DNA of 64,000 nt from Acholoe squamosa (taxonomy: Eukaryota > Annelida > Polychaeta > Phyllodocida > Polynoidae), in NCBI GenBank assembly GCA_949317995.1, contig OX439047.1:2466501-2530500 (forward strand), read 5' to 3'. The notes below the pieces were generated by a model, which was given only the letters and a program-made list of their open reading frames with translations, was not told the DNA's origin and ran no database searches. Position numbers and translations under genes: made by a program. How positions within the stretch are numbered: position 1 is the stretch's first letter; every line of letters starts with the position of its first letter. Below, in pieces: positions 31,713-40,834 of the stretch.

Positions 31713-34650
31713 TTATAACCCATTGACCACCACCCAACCACCAAACCTGACCCCTGCTGCACAAGCCTATCCTGCCAATAACCTCCCACCTAACCAGGGA
31801 CCCGGTGTACCCCCTAATGCCCCCCAGTCTGCGGTTTTTTGCCACAGCTTGGACCAGGCCTGTGACCAACAGAAGGCAACGCCGCCGGCAGGATGCCCAA
31901 CCAAGCTCACCAAACAACCGCCAGTGCAACAACCAACCACGCCAGCAACAACCAACCAATCAACGCAACCGACAGCCTGGCAATGCCCAGAACCCCCCTC
32001 AGGGCAACAACCAGGGCAACGCCAGAAGCAACAACAACAATTTGACGCGCAACGAAATGGAACAACTGAGGCAACTAATCCAACGCCGTCAGTAAATTCA
32101 CACCGACCCATTTATGGGCGTGCTAGAGACTCTGTTTTATCATACTATGAACAATACAACTTAGACTTGTTCAATGACACTGATTTTCTAGCCAGTCTAT
32201 CAATCTATTGTATCGACTACCTTCCAATTCTACAGTCACATAGAAACCAAAATTGTAATTCACACAATATTGATAAAAATGCCCCAACTGATAACCACTC
32301 AGGTGTTGTTAATCTCTCTTCCCATCAACTTACAGAGGGAGAGTACAGCCTCTTACAAAAAGGACTAACCTTTGTGTGCACCCCCCGACCCCCTGACCCA
32401 GGCATTCTATTTGAAGATCTAGCAAAATTTCACTTAAGCATCAAAAGGGAATTGGCTATTGCCAAATTCACAGATGGTAAAACGGTTGACCCTCCGCCAC
32501 CCGTTTTTCCACCTAGGGAAATAGAGGCCCCTTTCCGCAATAATAAATTCAAAAATCCCTCACTCTGGAAGCCCCCAGGCCCAGCAATTGTGGAACACAT
32601 GTGCCTACTAAATCAGACACAGTTAGAAAACACCCCCATCACACCTTACCACAGATCCAACATTACCACAGCTGAAAAAGAGGCTAAACTCTCCCTGTCC
32701 GCCAATGAAGATATCATTATTAAAAAGGCTGATAAAGGCTCAGCTGTAGTAATACAGAATCGATCTGACTATATCAATGAGGGTCTCCGACAATTAAATG
32801 ACAGAGATTTCTACAGATTGCAGGAAACAAATCTAACGAGTTTCCACCAGGCATTGGTGAAAAGCCGGGTTTCAAAAATGCAGAAAGATGGTGAACTCAG
32901 TCAGGAGGCAGCAGATTATCTCATAATCCCCAAACAGAGAACCGCCAAACTTTACTTACTGCCCAAAATACATAAAAATAAATTGCCTCCACCCGGCAGA
33001 CCCATTGTGTCAGCCAATGACTGCCCGACGGAAAGAATCTCTCAATTCGTAGATTACTTCCTACAACCTCTAGTAGCATCACTTCCTTCCTACTTGAGAG
33101 ACAGCAGTGATTTTCTAAATCAAATAAAAGATTTAAAAATCCCTGCCAACTCTATCCTAGTCACTCTAGACGTAACCAGCCTCTATACCAACATTCCTAC
33201 CAATGATGGCATAAAGGCTGCCAGAGGGATTCTGAACACTCATAGACATCCCTATCAGAATCCATCGACCTACTCAATTTGTGATTTACTACACTTAGTA
33301 CTAACATGTAACAATTTCGAGTTCGATAACAAACACTTCCTACAAATCAGCGGCACTGCGATGGGAACAAAGGTGGCCCCTTCGTATGCCAATATTTTCA
33401 TGGGAAGTTTTGAATCTAAATTCGTATATCCATATCACACTCAACCTCTGATCTGGAAGAGATTCATTGATGACATCTTCATGATTTGGACCCATGGGGA
33501 AGAATCTCTCTTGATGTTTGTGGAACACCTAAACAGCTGCCACAAAACCATCAAGTTCACATTAGAACACTCCAGATCAGAAATTAATTTCCTTGATGTA
33601 AAAGTCCTTCACGACCAACAGGGAAATATTGCAACCACACTATATTGCAAACCCACAGATAGCCACAACTATCTACTGTACTCTTCTGAACATCCAAGAC
33701 ACGTACTCAAGGGGATCCCCTATTCACAATTCCTCAGAGTACGACGCATTTGCTCAAACACCCTGGAATTCAGACGCAATGCACTAATGCTATGCACCCA
33801 CTTCCTACGCAGGGGGTATCCAAGAAAACTGGTTATAACTTCATTAATTAGAGCTGAAGAACAACCTAGGAATGATCTACTCAAAATCAAAGAAAAGGTC
33901 ACTGACTCAGCAAAATCATTCTACTGCATTGTCACTCACAACCCAGCAAACCCACCAGTGGAGAACATAATACGCTCCCATTGGGATTTGATGCTGAAAT
34001 CTAAGAAAACCAGAGTGTACCATAATGCCCGACTAATATTTGGCAAACGCCGCAATAAATCACTGGGTGATGAATTGGTCAAAGCTTCTACAAGCACTGA
34101 TCCCCCAGACGGGCGTAAAATCCCACATGTCAGAAGACATCCATGCAAGAGACCCCACACGTGCAATTATTGTCCAAAATTAAACAGAGATGGATATATC
34201 TATTCACTACGGGACGGCAAAAGATATAGAATATTGATCAACGTCAATTGCCAGACTGCTAATCTGATCTATGCTATCACTTGCAAACACTGTGGCATAC
34301 AATATGTAGGCCAAACAGAAAAGAAGCTACTGGAAAGGTTCAAAGGCCACATGGGTGACATTAAAAACATCAGCCATGACACAACAGTAGCCAGACACTT
34401 CAGATCATGCCCAAACAGCAACAGATTACCTGAAGAATGCTGGCAAGACGGCCCCATCATCTCGATCTTAAATTTCATTAAAAACCCTGCCAACTCCAGA
34501 GAGGGTCAACAAGAAAGGAACCAAGAGGAAAAAAATGGATGCACCGTTTGTGCACTATCATTCCTCAAGGGCTTAACGTTCTCGACTAAAGAATCAGAAA
34601 GCCAATCTAGTCACAAACAACCGGAACCAATCAAGCTAAAAGCAGACTAG
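31693..34650 (+). CDS. Penelope-like element 1 ORF2: reverse transcriptase with GIY-YIG endonuclease (985 aa, intact)
   Basis: An uninterrupted frame. Gln/Pro-rich residues 1-135 may be ORF1 overlap rather than enzyme. The RT core includes VTLDVTSLYTNIP (about 489-501), TAMGTKVAPSYAN (about 553), the catalytic FIDDIF (about 590) and INFLDVKV (about 630). A Cys-rich linker (CKRPHTCNYCPK) leads to the GIY-YIG nuclease with IYAITCKHCGIQYVGQT (about 858-875) and a following ERFKGH. This order is diagnostic of endonuclease-bearing Penelope-like elements. It overlaps the ORF1 end by 20 nt in another frame. It is the only long enzyme ORF in the window with no visible lesion. Confidence 0.92.
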   Translation: MLVSYTNYNPLTTTQPPNLTPAAQAYPANNLPPNQGPGVPPNAPQSAVFCHSLDQACDQQKATPPAGCPTKLTKQPPVQQPTTPATTNQSTQPTAWQCPEPPSGQQPGQRQKQQQQFDAQRNGTTEATNPTPSVNSHRPIYGRARDSVLSYYEQYNLDLFNDTDFLASLSIYCIDYLPILQSHRNQNCNSHNIDKNAPTDNHSGVVNLSSHQLTEGEYSLLQKGLTFVCTPRPPDPGILFEDLAKFHLSIKRELAIAKFTDGKTVDPPPPVFPPREIEAPFRNNKFKNPSLWKPPGPAIVEHMCLLNQTQLENTPITPYHRSNITTAEKEAKLSLSANEDIIIKKADKGSAVVIQNRSDYINEGLRQLNDRDFYRLQETNLTSFHQALVKSRVSKMQKDGELSQEAADYLIIPKQRTAKLYLLPKIHKNKLPPPGRPIVSANDCPTERISQFVDYFLQPLVASLPSYLRDSSDFLNQIKDLKIPANSILVTLDVTSLYTNIPTNDGIKAARGILNTHRHPYQNPSTYSICDLLHLVLTCNNFEFDNKHFLQISGTAMGTKVAPSYANIFMGSFESKFVYPYHTQPLIWKRFIDDIFMIWTHGEESLLMFVEHLNSCHKTIKFTLEHSRSEINFLDVKVLHDQQGNIATTLYCKPTDSHNYLLYSSEHPRHVLKGIPYSQFLRVRRICSNTLEFRRNALMLCTHFLRRGYPRKLVITSLIRAEEQPRNDLLKIKEKVTDSAKSFYCIVTHNPANPPVENIIRSHWDLMLKSKKTRVYHNARLIFGKRRNKSLGDELVKASTSTDPPDGRKIPHVRRHPCKRPHTCNYCPKLNRDGYIYSLRDGKRYRILINVNCQTANLIYAITCKHCGIQYVGQTEKKLLERFKGHMGDIKNISHDTTVARHFRSCPNSNRLPEECWQDGPIISILNFIKNPANSREGQQERNQEEKNGCTVCALSFLKGLTFSTKESESQSSHKQPEPIKLKAD

Positions 34651-34741
34651 ACCCGCATTCTGACTGCGGAATTAAATAACCCTCATGTTATTCGGACAAT
34701 GTCCTACCACCTTTACATCACTGCTGTCGACAGCACATACA

Positions 34742-34768
34742 AGCCACCTTTTATTCAAAAAGGTGGCT
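34742..34768 (+). other. Hairpin in the 3' UTR of Penelope-like element 1
   Basis: AGCCACCTTTT and AAAAGGTGGCT form an 11-bp perfect stem with a loop of about 5 nt, some 90 nt after the ORF2 stop. It may be an RNA recognition structure. It is not of histone type (wrong stem and loop). Confidence 0.6.
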
Positions 34769-34769
34769 G

Positions 34770-35376
34770 ACCCCCAGTTAATAAAACCCGGGTGTCACCC
34801 ATCCCCCACAGGAAACTGAAAACCTGGTTTTTTTTCACACAAATAATATATCACTTCATATTTTATTGATCATGTGCTGCCACCAAAACCTACTCAGTCA
34901 GCCATACCATGACATAATTCAAACCTATTCACAGACCATTGCAATAATTAACAATGAATAAATAATTAAAATTAGTTTGGACATCAATCCAAATTACAAT
35001 TCTTGTTAATTGTTCAAATTTATTCCCCAGTTGTACTGTAGTTCTATATTAAGCTCTACTACCAACTGGATCAATCACGCCTGATGAGACACTTAGATTG
35101 AGACCACACTAAAACTCCCCACTACAGGGCTAAAACAGTCTGTGAAAATCACACCAAAATCCCCTAAACATCAGTTTAGTTACATTTTGATGTCAGATAC
35201 AATCTCCAAGCACTATCTCTGCTAGAGCCTCATTCTGACATACAGTTGGGTCACATGAGCAATTTGCTGCCTCCTCATTGGTCAGCATTTTGGTTGCCAT
35301 GGTATATATAGTGGATGCAAAAGTCAAACTTGACACTTTGTGGTAGCGTACAGAAGGGTACAGACACACCGCTCTC
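34770..35376 (+). promoter_or_regulatory. Penelope-like element 1 3' region with promoter-like end
   Basis: Non-coding. Near the end, an inverted CCAAT (ATTGGTCAG, about 35278), TATATATAG (about 35303) and then GCGTACAGAAGG occur in the same order as in the 5' region of element 2 (CCAAT, TATATATTGG, GCGTACACAGC). This indicates a pLTR-type promoter segment placed at the 3' end. Confidence 0.5.
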
Positions 35377-35579
35377 TACCGTTGGATCCTTGACTATAGG
35401 ATCCAGAGTTGTTGGAACCCTGGTTGTTGTAGGAACCGTTGTTGTAGTTCCTATGTGGACTATGGCTCCTACTGTTGGATCCTTGGTTATCATAGGATCT
35501 GCCATTACTTGGGGTTCTGTCTCTCCTATCACTGTATGAAGAGTTACCATTGTTGGAGTTGGATGAGTTGTTGTCTTTT

Positions 35580-36581
35580 CTACTGTTGTGTAGCTTCCTG
35601 TTGCCTTACATGGGCACTAAACATTAGGTTAACATCTTCATCTGAACTAGTGGTGATTTCCTGGACCTTTTTCTTAGTAGGCTGTGGGTTAGACTCTGCA
35701 TCCCTTGTTTTCCTAGATCCTTCTTGGGTCTCAACCTCTAAGGCTAGGTCTAGGGCTTGGTCAAAAGAGTCTATTTTCTTGTTTTCAAGAGCTACAGAGA
35801 TCCAGGGCCTCATGCCTTGGGTGAATGCTTTGCTTAAGATTTCATCGTTTTGGCGTTGGGCATTACACACTTTTCTGAGATGGCATGCATAGTCTAGGAC
35901 AGGTTCATCTATCTTTTGTGCATGGAGTGCAGTCCTGGAGATGATAATGTCTTGAGTAGCAAAATACTCTTTTAATTTATACACTACATTGGTCCATGTC
36001 AACATATCAGGTGTGGCACTTTCCCTGAAGGATTCAAACCAAGCTATTGCTTGTCCTTCAAGGTACTTGGGTAAATATGTAACCATGGTGTCACTGTCTG
36101 TTACTTTGTACTTATCCTTCAGATATTCTGGGAATTTGTGATCAATGAATAATGCTGTTGACATGAGTGGTGATGGGTGAGAAAAAGTTTTGGGTTTTGT
36201 TACCTCATGTTGCCTGATCTTTCTGTCGTCATGTTGTTGTCTGTCTATGAGCTTGGTCACGTTGGACACCATAGAGATTATGATGTCATCCTTGGATCCA
36301 GAGGCAGATGGTGTGACAACAGGTGTGGTTGTGGGTGTGGGAGGCTGGGCTGATACCATCTTCATGAGATCTGCTATCTGTTGTTGTTGTCTATCCAGGG
36401 CCTTCTCCTGGGTGTCTATCGCCGCATTCCTCTCTGCCAATTGTTGGCTGAGGATCCTCTCCCTCTCCTCCTGCTGGGACTTGTTGGTCTCTAGGGCAGT
36501 AACTGCATCTTGGATGGCCTTCTCATAGGCCCTAATCTTCTCAACTGTCTGATTAGGTTGGGGGCCTTCATCGGTGTCCAT
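35580..36581 (-). CDS. gag: Gag polyprotein of LTR element, copy 1 (tail deleted)
   Basis: 333 codons starting MDTDEGPQPNQ. An N-terminal coiled coil rich in Gln and Glu (about residues 13-78) is followed by a Pro/Thr linker and the capsid-like retrotransposon-gag domain with YLPKYLEGQAIAWFESF (about 169-185). The frame ends early because about 110 bp present in copy 2 (encoding an RGG-rich tail) are missing between two TTGTG repeats. No zinc knuckle is seen in either copy. Confidence 0.85.
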   Translation of the reverse strand: MDTDEGPQPNQTVEKIRAYEKAIQDAVTALETNKSQQEERERILSQQLAERNAAIDTQEKALDRQQQQIADLMKMVSAQPPTPTTTPVVTPSASGSKDDIIISMVSNVTKLIDRQQHDDRKIRQHEVTKPKTFSHPSPLMSTALFIDHKFPEYLKDKYKVTDSDTMVTYLPKYLEGQAIAWFESFRESATPDMLTWTNVVYKLKEYFATQDIIISRTALHAQKIDEPVLDYACHLRKVCNAQRQNDEILSKAFTQGMRPWISVALENKKIDSFDQALDLALEVETQEGSRKTRDAESNPQPTKKKVQEITTSSDEDVNLMFSAHVRQQEATQQ

Positions 36582-37153
36582 GATGGAGGGTGTGGGAGAT
36601 GTGTCTCTGGAGGAGTGGCTGTCAGAGGCAGGTGCTGGGGTGGAAGATCTAGATGAGGGTGTGGATCCACCCCCTGAGGCAGATCCTTCTTCCCCTGAGG
36701 TAGATAGCGTGAGTTGAGCGTCCTGTAGAGATCCCTGGGAAATGTTGGATCCCTGAGAACTGGTTGTTCCCTGAGTAGACAGGGTGGGTGGTGTGGGGTC
36801 TTCTGAGTGTGGGTCTGTTGTATTGGAGGCTGAGTTGCCCCCTGTGGGTCTCCTAGATCTAGGTGGGAGGGAGACCTCTTCAACAGGTCCCTGACTACGT
36901 AAGGTCTTTGTGTGTTGTTCTGCCAGCTTGACTGATAAGAACTTGATGTGTGGGAGACCTCACTGACGTGTGTGGGAGACCTCATTGATATGTGGGTGAT
37001 CTCACTGGTGACCTTATTGAACATGGTGTCAAGGTCACTGGGTGGGTGGAGTGGGATTTACTGTGTGTGTGATTGTTTTTAGTAATGTTGCCAGCTTGAC
37101 TTATAAGAGCCTGTGAGAATTGGGATCTTAGTAGGATGTTCTCCATACTTTGT
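36582..37153 (-). other. 5' leader and PBS-like site of LTR element, copy 1
   Basis: The non-coding leader carries GTGTGGGAGACCTCA repeats. On the minus strand it begins AAG-TATGGAGAACATCC, corresponding to the copy-2 primer-binding-site candidate TGGTGGAGAACATCC. Homology with copy 2 stops at the TGT of the LTR end (37151-37153). Confidence 0.55.
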
Positions 37154-37779
37154 ATGATACACATTTTACATGTATCTAAATAACGGATTAGAATACTTGC
37201 CCCATGCAATAAGAGAACGTTTTAGCAAGAACTTGGAAAAACCGGGGTGGAATATCCGTACAAGGGCCATGTACATGTTGAACACAAGTTCCACTGTGCA
37301 TAAGCTTGGTAGACAGGTTCACATGTTGTATATACATGCAAACTGAGCGCATAGCTACAGCTACTAACTGGGTTATGACCTACTTGCAGAACGGAAGTGA
37401 CCCCATTTGACCTAGTTTTAACCAATCAGAAGCCAGGATTTGACAGGAAGTGATGTCATTGGGTCAAGACCTAGTTTTTTCAACCAATCAGAGAGCTGGA
37501 ATATATGTCATGACATAGTTACATAAATTACATATAGGTCATGAAGTGACCTCATGGAAATGTATGAGCTACGTATGGTATTGTGCAATATTGCTAGGAA
37601 GTTACAAAACACCCATGACGAAATAGCAATGGGGTATTGCACAACTTGCTGATCACTAAGGATTTACGCAATATGACAAAGACACAACACGATACTTTTA
37701 AATTTCATTTGTTTTATTTTACACTTCAAGCAGAGTACATGGTGTGGATTACATGTTTTTTAAGTTGATTACATGATGA

Positions 37780-38178
37780 CTATATGGAAAATGAGTTTTT
37801 GTTGCAGTACCAACTGCACTCAGGCTTAGCTGGAGTTGGACTTTGGCTACGATCCTCTAATGCTCGCATTCTCTCCATTAAATCCTTCAGGGCAGTTCTT
37901 CCTATGCTGCTTTCCTCAAGGGCAAGTACTTTCTCCATGAAATCCCCCATCATGGACAAAACTTTGTCTATCACTTCTGCTGTGCTCTGAAGACCGTCTA
38001 TCATGTCCAATTCAAGTTTGACTTTGCCCCTAACCAACAGGTTTCTGGACTTGTTTGAAAAATCCATCTCCTCTTCTTCTCTTGTCACCTCAACCACGGG
38101 CTCACAATTTTGTCCAGTAAATTGAACAGTAGCTGAGAAAATGTTTCCACTATGTGATACGGGTCCTTGGTCCGACAT
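37780..38178 (-). CDS. Small unknown ORF downstream of the protease (132 aa)
   Basis: Begins MSDQGPVSHSGN and has an acidic/basic middle (EVTREEEEMDF) and a predicted coiled-coil helix (about residues 70-115). It has no recognised family. It is on the same strand and close to the virion genes, so it is probably part of the same viral fragment. Confidence 0.4.
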   Translation of the reverse strand: MSDQGPVSHSGNIFSATVQFTGQNCEPVVEVTREEEEMDFSNKSRNLLVRGKVKLELDMIDGLQSTAEVIDKVLSMMGDFMEKVLALEESSIGRTALKDLMERMRALEDRSQSPTPAKPECSWYCNKNSFSI

Positions 38179-38221
38179 GTTTCTATCAGAAAGTTGATGC
38201 AGTATGCTCCACACATTTTAG

Positions 38222-38448
38222 CTAATAAGTTTTGTACTTGTTGTTCATTAAATCAAAGTAGTACACGTTCCCTTTGGGGGAAACATAAAGTGCCATCCAA
38301 TGTTGTCCAGGTTTAGAACTTGGGTGAGTGTTACTAACAAAACATGTGGATGTTCTTTAGGACATTGGTTGCTGGCAAATGTTCCCATGTAGAAGCACCT
38401 GGTGTGCATATGATTGGCAAGTACTGCAGTTATGTCTGAAGTCTTCAT
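38222..38448 (-). pseudogene. Adenain-like cysteine protease, truncated and frameshifted
   Basis: The start ATG is 5 nt after the capsid-gene stop. The first part (MKTSDITAVL... GTFASNQCP) matches the N-terminus of adenovirus-type proteases found in adintoviruses. After a frameshift near 38335 the other frame gives SSKPGQHWMALYV, the catalytic-histidine region ('pG.HW.a.y'), and YYFD. The C-terminal half with the Gln and Cys of the active site is missing. Confidence 0.65.
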
Positions 38449-38452
38449 TCTC

Positions 38453-39612
38453 TTAGTACATGTGGTAGTGTGTGACAGGAAGACAGCAGGCAGTGAGTTG
38501 AACGTTGTTGTCATAGAAGGAGCACAGGACTGTAGATATCGCATGAGTAGTCAGGGCAGCAAACCTAAGGTAAATGCCCAGCTTGCCTTGCTTGATGACG
38601 TTTATACGACCCTCTTCAGGTGCTCTGTCTGGGGTTAGGTCGAAAATGAAGAAAGAATACCCGTCCTTGAACTCTTCTAGAGTTATTCCGCAGTCTTGAC
38701 CCAGAGCCAAAAGTCTGCTGTCTCTGAACATTTGACTGTCTGCTCTTATGCAGACAATCAAATTGACGTTGAAGTGTTTGCAGTTGAAGGGATTTTCTGT
38801 TTTAGTTCCAGCAGCCGCTGTTTCCTTTATCATACACAGGAGTATTCTTGTGGGAATTTGAGTAGTGTCCGGTTGAGTCCAAGTGTAGTCTTGTGAACCA
38901 CCGTCCAGTGTGCACTTTGTCATTTTACATCTTGCATTTCTGCACTCCTCACACTTATAGCATGAGTTTCCACCACCTCGTTGTCGACACTCCTCTGAAG
39001 CAGGGACATTTTAGCTTTGGTGATTTTGATCGTGTAGTTTTGATTGGCTGCTTGCATCATGTAGAAGTTGGGCTGGTTCCTCTCAAAGATGAACTAGATT
39101 TCACAGTGAGGTGGTAACACCTTGCACTGCTTAATTAAATCCAGATGTGGCCTCATGACTAAGGCGTGCTTGTGACCACTGGTGTCTTTCATGTACTTTT
39201 GACAACCTTTCAGGCGAGTTTTTTTGTCTTCTTCATTGCTACAGAGAGTGTCCAAAATGTGTGCCTTGAGGGCGTAGTCTTCGTTGTTCCCGGTCACCTT
39301 CTTCCCATTAATGAGAAGTTGGAAGGAGGCAAAGAGAGCATGTCCGAAGTTGTTGACCAGCGCCGCTTCTATGTCCGCGGCCAGGTGAGTGGTTCCATCG
39401 TCCGCCACAGCTTCCAGTTCCAGGTACAACTCTGTTTCCGACAGGTCTGTGTACAAGTTGGTTGCTTTGGTTTCAGTGTGTAGAGTGAGTGTGTTGTTGG
39501 TAGTTTTGGTTACCACCTGACTTTTGATGATGTCCTTTTGAGTGACAGGTAAGGCATGTAGGTGCAGTTCCCCTACAGCACATATCTGACCCTTGGGATG
39601 AAGGAGACTCAT
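38453..39612 (-). pseudogene. Major capsid protein (double jelly-roll, adintovirus type), broken
   Basis: The N-terminus MSLLHPKGQICAVGELHLHA and the middle (VNNFGHALFASFQLLINGK) match the capsid-like family widely annotated in invertebrates as 'F54H12.2-like', a name I give from memory. The C-terminal frame (38923-38453) has NPFNCKHFNVNLI and FFIFDLTPD, the family's hallmark motifs. The gene is split into three frames (39612-39094, about 39093-38924, 38923-38453), so it is dead. Known role: hexon-like capsid. Confidence 0.75.
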
Positions 39613-39716
39613 AACTAGAACAAAGTTTTTCCTCGTCCTCTTTGTTGACCCTTACGTCCTCCACGTTTGGTGGTTGCTCGTCGTTTGGCTGGAGAAGGTC
39701 CAGGTCCACCTTTTAT

Positions 39717-40101
39717 GTACACTTGAGCTAAAGCAGCAGCCCTTTTGAGTAACTCATGACCTGTTGCTTTGCTTCTTCTCACTATACTTTAGATATTTTC
39801 CTGCTACGACATCAGCCAAAACTCCAGCTCCTGTAGAGAGTAAAGCCTTACCTGCTGATTTGGCAGAGGAACAGCACTTTTCAGTAAACCTCCTATTAAT
39901 GAACCCAGTCCACGTCCTCCTTAGGCTGGTAGAAGTCTGTGTCCAAACTGTGATTTTTTGGTAGTATTGCAGATACTGACCCTTGGGGGCCAGGTAAGGA
40001 GGGGTTCCATAGTAATAAAGCATGGCCATACTTCTACTGTAAAAGAGGTCTGAAGGCAAGTACCACCGACACCGATCCGCTTTCAAATGGTATGGGTTCA
40101 C
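39717..40101 (-). pseudogene. Short virion-type protein of the adintovirus-like fragment, frameshifted
   Basis: One frame reads YYYGTPPYLAPKG and ends with an Ala/Gly helix (SAGKALLSTGAGVLADVVAG), resembling the small Gly-rich/helical proteins encoded between penton and capsid genes in adintoviruses. It overlaps the penton-like gene end and contains at least one frame change. Confidence 0.4.
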
Positions 40102-40562
40102 CTGTGTTGTCTCTTAAATATATCCCTATCTGTCTGAAGGTGGTCTTGGTGACTGGAACGTACACTAAATTTTGAAAACTTAGAGTTTGAATTTCACCGT
40201 TGAAGGGGTTGATGTTAATTTGTCTGAGAAGGGGAGCTTTAGAGTCTTCCACTAGACTGTGTTTAACTATGTCTGAGTCGATGTACGCCGATCAACTTCT
40301 GTACTGGAGGTCGACCACATAGGGGCTTTGTGTTTTACCACTGAGAAAAATACTTCCCCCAAAACCTAGTTGTGTTCCTAAGTTTTTTGGAAGTTGCAGA
40401 ACTACCCCAGGAGGCAAGGAAACCACACATTTCATTGTGTATTTGTTGTAGTGAAAGACGGTAGCTTTGTTGTTTATTCTGAAGGTTCTCAGTTTCCTTA
40501 ACAGCAACGTGTTTTGTTTGTTGATGCACCTGTTCAGGTATCCTATTAACTCTGAGTTGCAT
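40034..40562 (-). pseudogene. Penton-like minor capsid protein, broken
   Basis: The first part (40562-40292) includes VFHYNKYTMKCVVSLPPGV and LGTQLGFGG. The second (40252-40034) includes LVYVPVTKTTFRQIGIYL and PIPFESGSVSVVLAFR, the conserved C-terminal signature of this family ('yvpv....f..i.i.i.d..g.pvpFe.G.v...l.Fr'). Frame changes occur near 40500 and 40255-40290. Confidence 0.65.
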
Positions 40563-40609
40563 TCCAGGTGAACACCTTATAAGGAGAACATTCTGTAGGT
40601 ACTGCCTTT

Positions 40610-40777
40610 TTAAAATAAATATTTGGAGAGAAATCTGCTTATTTCTTTGAAACGTGTAGCTATTTTAACAGCCTGTAACTGACTTGCAGACAGTTCAGAA
40701 ATGACGGCAGAGTCTGTGAAAACTACATTTTCTTCGTAATATGACAGTGACCTTTTGTCCCTTTCATCTAGGGACAT
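40610..40777 (-). CDS. Small ORF at the right end of the viral fragment (55 aa)
   Basis: Starts MSLDERDKRSLSYYEEN and is charged and helical. The frame also has upstream open codons to about 40805. It may be the tail of an upstream viral gene cut off by LTR-B at 40835. No family recognised. Confidence 0.3.
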   Translation of the reverse strand: MSLDERDKRSLSYYEENVVFTDSAVISELSASQLQAVKIATRFKEISRFLSKYLF

Positions 40778-40834
40778 TACTTCAGGTACAGCTCGAGATA
40801 TTTACCTCTTTTCTCTGCTCGTCGTGGCACATAC

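Larger units (their letters stand above)
29517..35376 (+). mobile_element. Penelope-like element 1 (GIY-YIG class), inserted in gag of LTR copy 1
   Basis: The plus-strand element carries a Pro/Thr-rich ORF1 and an intact ORF2 with RT plus GIY-YIG nuclease. Both flanks are LTR-element gag sequence, and each contains CTACCGTTGGATCCTTG, probably part of the duplicated target. The 5' end starts just before a splice-donor-like CAG|GTAAGC. The promoter-like segment expected upstream lies instead at the 3' end (35280-35376), i.e. the copy looks circularly permuted. Confidence 0.85.
17614..37153 (-). mobile_element. Ty3/gypsy-class env-bearing LTR element, copy 1 (nested and broken)
   Basis: Minus-strand order from right to left: leader with PBS-like site (37150), gag (36581-35580), low-complexity gag tail interrupted by a Penelope-like element (29517-35376), protease, RT/RNase H, integrase, env-like gene, an opposite-strand small gene (20493-20966), an AT-rich repeat region and a 3' LTR (17614-18970). 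The internal sequence aligns over almost its whole length with copy 2. The 5' LTR is absent at the expected place: sequence changes exactly at the LTR/internal border near 37151. Frameshifts and stops in pol and env indicate an inactive copy. Confidence 0.9.
37154..40834 (-). mobile_element. Decayed adintovirus/Polinton-like virion-gene fragment
   Basis: On the minus strand: penton-like protein, a short virion-type protein, major capsid protein, truncated adenain-like protease and two small ORFs. This order is known from adintoviruses and Maverick/Polinton elements. No polymerase, integrase, ATPase or terminal repeats are seen, so it is a fragment. The genes carry frameshifts and stops. The block lies exactly between LTR copy 1 and LTR-B. 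The left 600 bp (37154-37779) hold nothing I recognise. Confidence 0.75.

Noticed and set aside
34742-34768. Histone-type stem-loop in the Penelope-like element
   Set aside because: The stem and loop sequences do not match the histone consensus and there is no downstream purine element. It is reported only as a hairpin.
35062-35095. Possible hammerhead ribozyme (CTGATGAG) in the Penelope-like element 3' region
   Set aside because: The conserved GAAA after helix II and a pairing helix III were not found by eye. A covariance-model search would be needed.
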